DNA of 23,500 nucleotides. Origin: Glandiceps talaboti (Eukaryota; Hemichordata; Enteropneusta; Spengelidae). The notes beneath the pieces were generated by a model. The model was not told the origin of the DNA. It saw only the letters and a list, made by a program, of their open reading frames with translations, and did not search any database. Below, one piece after another: positions 18,941 through 23,500 of the stretch. Numbering within the stretch: position 1 is the first letter of the stretch; each line of letters opens with the position of its first letter. Where the stretch lies: the NCBI RefSeq assembly GCF_964340395.1, contig NC_135564.1:17114957-17138456 (forward strand), written 5' to 3'. A program made the translations under genes and the position numbers.

Positions 18941-18957
18941 GTAAGTTTTTTTTCCAG
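18941..18957 (+). other. 17-nt GT...AG segment splitting the sushi domain (putative ultrashort intron or intron scar)
   Basis: The segment is GTAAG, eight T, then CCAG: a consensus donor, a polypyrimidine tract and an acceptor with nothing between. Its length is not a multiple of three. Removing it joins ACA-G to TT-GAG (phase 1) and gives an intact domain; keeping it yields GKFFFQLSMALR and a TAA at 18976-18978. No branch-point-sized space exists, so conventional lariat splicing would be sterically difficult. Alternatives are a decayed allele or an assembly collapse of a longer intron. Confidence 0.6.
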
Positions 18958-19074
18958 TTGAGCATGGCACTGAGATAACATTTGAATGTGACCCCGGTTA
19001 CAGTGTTGATAGCAGTAACATTCTGACCTGTACTACCACTGGATGGAATCCAATTTATCCCGTATGCAATCCCG
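18958..19074 (+). CDS. Exon 2b: C-terminal half of the sushi domain
   Basis: Reads VEHGTEITFECDPGYSVDSS, then ILTCTTTGWNPIYPVCNP. It supplies Cys53 (FEC), the GY, Cys67 (LTC), the conserved Trp72 and Cys79 (PVC), all at canonical sushi spacing once the 17 nt are removed (domain residues about 28-79). It ends CCCG|GTATGT in phase 1, so the sushi module is bounded by phase-1 introns on both sides, the usual symmetric 1-1 arrangement of shuffled extracellular modules. Confidence 0.85.
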
Positions 19075-19622
19075 GTATGTGAGTCCCTTTATAGGACGTG
19101 TCCGCTGTAGTAAAAGACAAATGTCAAAAAAAAAGAGAACTGATCATCAATGTAATGATTATTAACACTGTAAGCTAGCGATCACGATTGATCACGATTG
19201 AAGTTGACTGAAACGAAATTAAAACAAGATTTCTCACACACATTCACAACTTTCAAATTGGAGTGTCCAAATGGATGAGAAATGGGTTTACTGTGTTTAA
19301 TTGATAAAACAACTCAACTGTGTTTTTCTACTTAAATAATAGCCTTAGTACGTTTTAATAGCTCATTAACTGCAATAAACTGTGGTATTAAATATTTGAA
19401 AGGTGTGTTATTACATTCTATAGGACTTGATTTGACAAACAAACTTTCCATGACGTATCAGCAGTATGCCAACAGCAATGTATACTCCTACATGTAACAC
19501 TGTTGACATTATATACATCTTAACAGGCCTGTGGCTACAGTTGTGTTGCAACCCTGTGCCGCGCCTTCGTTCACAATTACATTGTAAATCTTATACTACT
19601 AAATATTAGCGTGCGTGTGCGT

Positions 19623-19653
<31 letters not shown>

Positions 19654-20278
19654 GGGGGGGGGGGTTGTTTTTATGCAACAGTATTTCGAGAGTTGTTCTA
19701 TTCACATTATTACATAATTAGCAAACAAATATTCCGATCAGCGGACTGATAAAATATTAGACAAGAAATTAATACTTTGAGTTACAGATAGTCTGTAATG
19801 ACGTCATCGGTCCGTGCTTATCAGCCTGCCCTAAAGGAAAGGGAGATTAGACTGCGCCCACAACGGCTGATCTGTCAAAGTTACAGAAAACTTTGAGCCA
19901 GACTGATACATTGCCAGAGATATTAATTTCTGTTGCGTCACTTTTTACTGTTCTCACAAATTAAAGCATTTTTTCCGCTGACATAATACAGTCTGTGTTG
20001 CCGTAAAAGGGACAGTAGATTACAATGATGGCCTTCATCTTCTGCACTGTATCACGACATTCACACCAGTCATATGGGTATTTTATGCTATAACCCTTTC
20101 AACAGACAACAAATCTCGTGAGTTATACTAATACGCAAAACGACCCTCCAGAAAAGAAAGTAAGCAATGCCTGAGGGTGATGTCTATTCAGAAAGTGATT
20201 ACGAACTGAGACCCAGGAACCGAGTTTAAAACAAACATACAAACAAATCGGTCAGGAATCAATATTTATCATTTCCAG
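19075..20278. other. Intron 2 of the sushi gene (1,204 bp)
   Basis: Bounded by GTATGT at 19075 and ATCATTTCCAG ending at 20278. It contains a duplicated ATCACGATTG (about 19180-19200), a GC/GT dinucleotide tract ending in a G-run at about 19611-19665, and a CRE octamer at 19799-19806. No further exon is convincing. Confidence 0.7.
19611..19665. repeat. (GTGTGC)n/(GT)n microsatellite ending in a G-run
   Basis: The tract begins GCGTGTGCGTGTGC, becomes pure GT, and ends in about 12 G. Alternating purine-pyrimidine GC/GT tracts can adopt Z-DNA. Confidence 0.95.
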
Positions 20279-20460
20279 ACAATGAATGGATACTATTATT
20301 CAAGGGTATAAAGAATGCCGATGGTGACATTTACGAATTATGGACTGGAAACGACGCCGCAAATGAAGATAATGGAGATGCTAAGGAACTTGATAACTTA
20401 CTCCCTCAACACTACAAAAGTAATCTAGTCGAAGAATGGGAAACGTTAGAAATTGAACAG
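20279..20460 (+). CDS. Exon 3: first part of an unnamed extracellular module
   Basis: Joined in phase 1 (G|AC, Asp82), it reads DNEWILLFKGIKNADGDIYE, then LWTGNDAANEDNGDAKELDN, and ends HYKSNLVEEWETLEIEQ before GTATAA in phase 0. It is acidic with three spaced Trp residues (NEW, ELW, EEW). I do not recognise a named family. The pattern W-x-x-x-F-x-G ... Y-x-L-W ... Y-K-S-x-x-V-x-x-W continues logically into exon 4, so these exons make one domain. Confidence 0.82.
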
Positions 20461-20639
20461 GTATAATTTGGTGTTGGTTTGTTTGTTAATGTTTTTTGGT
20501 AATGGTGCAAAGAGTTATAAGGAAAGAAATTGTTGATTACCAACATATTACTGTGACAGTCCTATATTTAAGGGTTTAAGTTTAATGGAAGTGCTGTTCG
20601 TTGTAACCAAGGTGATGGTGATGACGATGATGATGATGG

Positions 20640-20712
<73 letters not shown>

Positions 20713-21129
20713 GGTGGTGGTGGTGGTGGTGATAATGAAGATGACGATGGTGTGGATGATGGTGTGATTTTGCTGGTGCTGGTGCTAGTGCTGGTGTGGA
20801 TGTTTGTGGCGGTTGTAGTGGTATGGTGGCGGTGGTGATGATGACGGTGGATAAGGTGGGGTGGTCGTGATGGTGGTAGGGTGGTTGTGGTGACTAGTGG
20901 TTGTGGGTATGGATATGGGGTGGTGGTGGTGGTGGTGGTAGTGGGTTGGGGGTAGTGGTGGGTATGTGGTGGCGGGTATGGATGTGGTGGTGGTGGTGGT
21001 GGTGGTTGTGGGTATGGGTGTGGAGGTGGTGGTTATGGGTGGCGGTGGTGGTGGTGGTGGTGGTGGTGGGTATGGGGTGGTGATGATGGTGATAATGACT
21101 ATGACGTATTTTGATGAATTGGTTTACAG
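20461..21129. other. Intron 3 of the sushi gene (669 bp), mostly G-rich repeat
   Basis: Bounded by GTATAATTTGG at 20461 and GGTTTACAG ending at 21129. More than 450 bp of it is the (GTT)n/(GGT)n block annotated separately. The donor GTATAA is weaker than those of the neighbouring introns. Confidence 0.8.
20626..21085. repeat. (GTT)n-(GGT)n microsatellite and long imperfect G/T-rich tract
   Basis: Pure (GTT)n runs about 20640-20697 and passes directly into (GGT)n to about 20730. A decayed GGT/GGTA/GGGT-rich stretch continues to about 21085 with new pure GGT runs near 20920-20938, 20980-21005 and 21040-21068. The G-rich strand is the sense strand of the host gene. Frames across it (poly-Leu/Val, or Trp/Gly) are artefacts. 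Confidence 0.95.
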
Positions 21130-21290
21130 GTAAAAGTTGGTCTCTACACAGAAGGGACAGAGGTTTGTTACTTCATCTTCGACGGCAATGGTAGTAACAA
21201 GATGAATTGGTTCAGCAAAGAACGACTGATAGATACGAGTTACCGAGACTTAGACTTTGAATCTGAAACCAACTATTTTTCAATAGAAGG
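21130..21290 (+). CDS. Exon 4: middle of the unnamed extracellular module
   Basis: After TTTACAG the frame reads VKVGLYTEGTEVCYFIFDGN, then NKMNWFSKERL and ends ETNYFSIEG; the donor is GAAGG|GTAAGT in phase 2. It contains one Cys, an FDGNGS turn and a WF pair. The alternating hydrophobic pattern suggests beta strands. The module runs straight on from exon 3 (EQ|VKV) with no extra linker. Confidence 0.85.
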
Positions 21291-21365
21291 GTAAGTACGA
21301 TCCCAATTTGGTACCGCACCATCCAATACATTTTTAGCGGTCTAATTTATTTTGTGTGTATAATT

Positions 21366-21422
<57 letters not shown>

Positions 21423-21756
21423 GTTTGCAAACCACTGAGAAAAAAACCGTTTACACACAGCTTGTGCCAGATCGCTAGGTAACGCAGTGTTTGAGTTCTG
21501 ACTAGTCGAATTGCACAGTCACAAACTTTAATTATCAAACGTGTTTAGTAATTTGTTTGTTATTTGATATGCAAACATACTCTGTATGATGATTTGCACA
21601 ATCATTTTCAATTAGTTAGGTGTGTTTTTTTTTAATTCAGGATCGAACTCAGTGTTTTTGGTGAGCTATAGATAATATTGCGCGGGATTAAAACCAATAC
21701 CTTTAGATTGCGACAAAGATCAGATTGTTAGTTTTCCATTTTATTACTTTTTATAG
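21291..21756. other. Intron 4 of the sushi gene (466 bp) with (GT)n
   Basis: Bounded by GTAAGT at 21291 and TTTTTATAG ending at 21756. It holds a pure (GT)n run of about 52 bases at 21369-21420. Nothing else is recognised. Confidence 0.8.
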
Positions 21757-21938
21757 TGATGTACAGACTGGGAGACGATTCTATATGAGTAAAGAAGACG
21801 GAACATGTGACGAAGATGATGGTTGGCTAGCAGTTGTAACTACACAAGGAATTGGGACTGAATGTGAATGGGAGAACTTGGAAAACCCACCCGAATTCCT
21901 CCATTCACCACTCCATACACATTTCAAATGGGAAAGCG
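21757..21938 (+). CDS. Exon 5: last visible part of the unnamed module (gene continues)
   Basis: Phase 2 entry (GG|T) reads DVQTGRRFYMSKEDGTCDED, then DGWLAVVTTQG, a second and third Cys (GTC, TEC), CEWENL and ends HTHFKWES before G|GTAAGA in phase 1. Exons 3-5 therefore form a module of about 175 residues bounded by phase-1 introns, like the sushi exon. With RRF-Y, C-x-x-D-x-GWL and the final W it looks like one folded unit with Cys in its second half. No stop codon is seen, so more exons must lie beyond; none is visible to the end of the window. Confidence 0.82.
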
Positions 21939-22210
21939 GTAAGAAAAGTAATAATTAAGAACACGTGTAAGGTTTATGAAGAGATATGAGCTAGCCATGC
22001 ATATTCCTCTACTTGCAGTTGGTCAACCGGTATAACAACATTTTCCTCAGTCAGTCTGCCAGTCTGTGTCAGTCAGCCAAACATTCAGTCCGTGTCTGAC
22101 AGTCCATGTCTGACAGTCCGTCGGTCGGTCAGTCAGTCAGTGTTTGTCAGTTACTCCTGGGAGAATATTTGTCTATAAGTCTTTGTCAATAACCCTGCCT
22201 GCCTTTCTGT
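21939..22210. repeat. Intron/flank with degenerate CAGT-type repeat
   Basis: From about 22044 to 22150 the sequence is a decayed tetranucleotide of CAGT/CTGT/CGGT type (GTCAGTCTGCCAGTCTG, GTCGGTCGGTCAGTCAGTCAGTG). Nothing coding is seen. Confidence 0.6.
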
Positions 22211-22246
22211 GTATGTATGTATGTATGTATGTATGTATGTATGTAT
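22211..22246. repeat. (GTAT)n microsatellite
   Basis: About eight GTAT repeats followed by TAGTATATATAT. It lies at the 3' side of the LINE relic that follows on the minus strand. Confidence 0.95.
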
Positions 22247-22248
22247 AG

Positions 22249-23055
22249 TATATATATCTTCTTTATTACCTACTTATTAAATTTACATTTGTAGATAAAA
22301 TAAATAATACATTTTTGAGGTAGGTAAAAGGAGACCAGAAAATAGCTACTTGCTAATCAAGTCTGTCTCCTTAGACACTGTAAATAACTCCTTAGACACT
22401 GTAAATAACATTTATAATAAATACATGACAAAATATAAAGAGGGCAGTGAAAACAAAACTAAATATCTATGAAAATATGTACATTATACATCAACATGGG
22501 TTGCAGTATATTCATATCAGGTGAAGAAAATCTTTTAGTGAGTTACGAAAAACATTCCTTGATGATTTGGACCTAACATTAAGAGGTAAGTTGTTCCAGT
22601 TTATAGCTCCTGTGTATGACATTGCAAATTTACCTATTTCAGTGTTTATCCTTGGAATTGAAATATTACCCTTAATTTTGTAGCGTGTATTATAATAGTG
22701 AGTGGGAAATGAACAATATTGTGTGAAATGATGTGGCAAGTTACCGTTGAGCAGGTCGTACATAAAAGTGCAAATTTGAAGTTTATGTTGGTTAAATATA
22801 TTTAGAATGTGTAACTGATTGAATAGTTGATTGGAGCCTACAGTACGATCACTGGAAGTTATAGCTCTGGCTGCCATTTTTTGAGAAGTGAGGATACAGG
22901 TCAAATGTGATCGGTATGTAGAGCCCCAGACCTCAAGGCCATAATATATGTGGTTGTATGAAAGTTTTGTAAATTAATAAGAGAATACTTTGTGGTATAA
23001 ACTGACTCAGTCGAAAGATAATGCCAACTTTTTTCCTGACAATAGAGTTCACTTT
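22249..23055 (-). mobile_element. 5'-truncated LINE relic with nearly intact C-terminal RT region and 3' UTR
   Basis: Minus-strand translation from about 23054 reads KVNSIVRKKVGIIFRLSQFI, then QSILLLIYKTFIQPHI; after a one-base frameshift near 22945 it continues YYGLEVWGSTYRSHL, QKMAARAI, and an open frame to a stop at 22512. That frame includes FMYDLLNGNLPHHF, YYNTRYK, NWNNLPLNVR and FRNSLKDFL. This is the thumb/C-terminal region of CR1/L2-type reverse transcriptases ('Y-x-x-x-x-P-H-x-x-Y-G-x-E-V-W-G ... Y-N-T-R ... W-N-x-L-P ... F-x-x-x-L-K'). Only one frame break is seen, so it is younger than the other two copies. The 3' UTR (22249-22511) holds a direct duplication and a possible stem-loop. 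Palm and upstream domains are missing. Confidence 0.87.
22330..22408 (-). repeat. LINE 3' UTR: inverted GGAGAC/GTCTCC pair and 21-bp tandem duplication
   Basis: GGAGAC at 22330-22335 pairs with GTCTCC at 22365-22370. Immediately after, CTCCTTAGACACTGTAAATAA occurs twice in tandem at 22367-22387 and 22388-22408. Confidence 0.7.
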
Positions 23056-23180
23056 GTATGTATGTATGTATGTATGTATGTATGTATGTATGTATGTATG
23101 TATGTATGTATGTATGCATGCATGTATGCCTGCCTGCCTGTCTGTCTGTCTGTCTGTCTGTCTGTATGTCTGTCTGTCTG

Positions 23181-23213
<33 letters not shown>
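23056..23213. repeat. Compound microsatellite (GTAT)n-(CTGC/CTGT)n-(GT)n
   Basis: GTAT repeats at about 23056-23118 grade through ATGC and CTGC variants into (CTGT)n to about 23182, then (GT)n to 23213. This is a stepwise chain of repeat types differing by one base. Frames across it on both strands are artefacts. Confidence 0.96.
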
Positions 23214-23500
23214 CTTTGTCAATTTTACTATAATGATGCCATTTAACTTTATAAGAACATATTTCAACCCTATGTAAGTGATAAAGAATAGTTTATGATA
23301 CTTGATGGTGCTGTCTTGTAAAGCATGGATTAAGTTATTGCTTGAAAGGGCCGGAATAGCCTAAATATTTGCTTCTAGAGGGAGACCCCTCGGACCCCCC
23401 ACATGAGGTGGACATATCCCATTCTCAAGCTCTTCCCCTCTTACTGTCAGGATGCTATCGAAGTGTATTTCAAAAGTATTACAACCCTATGTAGTAGCTT
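23214..23500. other. Unique flank with a short direct repeat
   Basis: No gene is recognised. CAACCCTATGTA occurs at about 23265-23276 and again at about 23481-23492. A GGGAGACCCCTCGGACCCCCC segment near 23380-23400 stands out as GC-rich in an AT-rich setting and may belong to a dispersed repeat. Confidence 0.4.

Noticed and set aside
20585-21083. Open frames rich in Leu/Val or Trp/Gly
   Set aside because: They translate the (GTT)n/(GGT)n intron microsatellite, which lies between two good splice sites.
22901-23119. Minus-strand 72-codon frame starting in His-Thr-Tyr-Ile repeats
   Set aside because: It begins in the GTAT microsatellite and then reads the LINE out of frame; the true RT frames are the neighbouring ones.

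Overview
The window is eukaryotic and most likely from an invertebrate deuterostome. A lancelet (Branchiostoma-like) genome is my best guess, not a certainty. The grounds are GT-AG introns with phase-1 module boundaries, a secreted sushi-domain gene, a nicotinamide/phenylethanolamine N-methyltransferase-type exon, three decayed non-LTR retrotransposon (LINE) tails, and very dense satellite and microsatellite DNA. There are no bacterial features. Coding sequence is only a few percent of the window, and most long open frames are translations of tetranucleotide repeats.

Layout. 1-3770 is a satellite of a 169-bp unit (22 unit starts, degenerating at the right edge). 3774-5090 is a broken LINE reverse-transcriptase tail that abuts the satellite edge. 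5091-6151 is unique DNA, and 6152-6434 is a methyltransferase C-terminal exon. 7528-7700 is a weak coding-like island. 7828-8410 is a 19/20-bp minisatellite. 8472-9776 is a compound (CATA)n/(CAAA)n array with a recurring GGCATGC punctuation. 9782-15000 is AT-rich unique DNA with a 71-bp triplicate, a CpG-rich patch, and a small minus-strand ORF with a signal-peptide-like start. 15049-16312 holds three foldback (inverted-repeat) structures. 16641-17085 is a second LINE tail on the minus strand, ending in octamer repeats.

The main gene runs from 17646 past 21938 on the plus strand. Exon 1 encodes a signal peptide, exon 2 a complete sushi/CCP domain, and exons 3-5 an extracellular-looking module of about 175 residues that I cannot name. 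It continues beyond the last recognisable exon. Its introns carry large microsatellites, including a long G-rich (GTT)n/(GGT)n block on the sense strand. A third LINE tail (22249-23055, minus) sits downstream between two GTAT microsatellites.

The most unusual observation is inside the sushi exon. A 17-nt stretch at 18941-18957 has a perfect donor (GTAAG), a T-run and a CAG acceptor. Removing it restores an exact four-cysteine sushi domain; leaving it in shifts the frame to an immediate stop. It is either an exceptionally short spliceosomal intron, the scar of a collapsed intron, or an assembly/allelic deletion. Other notable signals are the satellite's higher-order organisation (blocks repeated 1,860 bp apart), its built-in YY1/TISU-like motif, and paired foldbacks near 15.4-16.3 kb.
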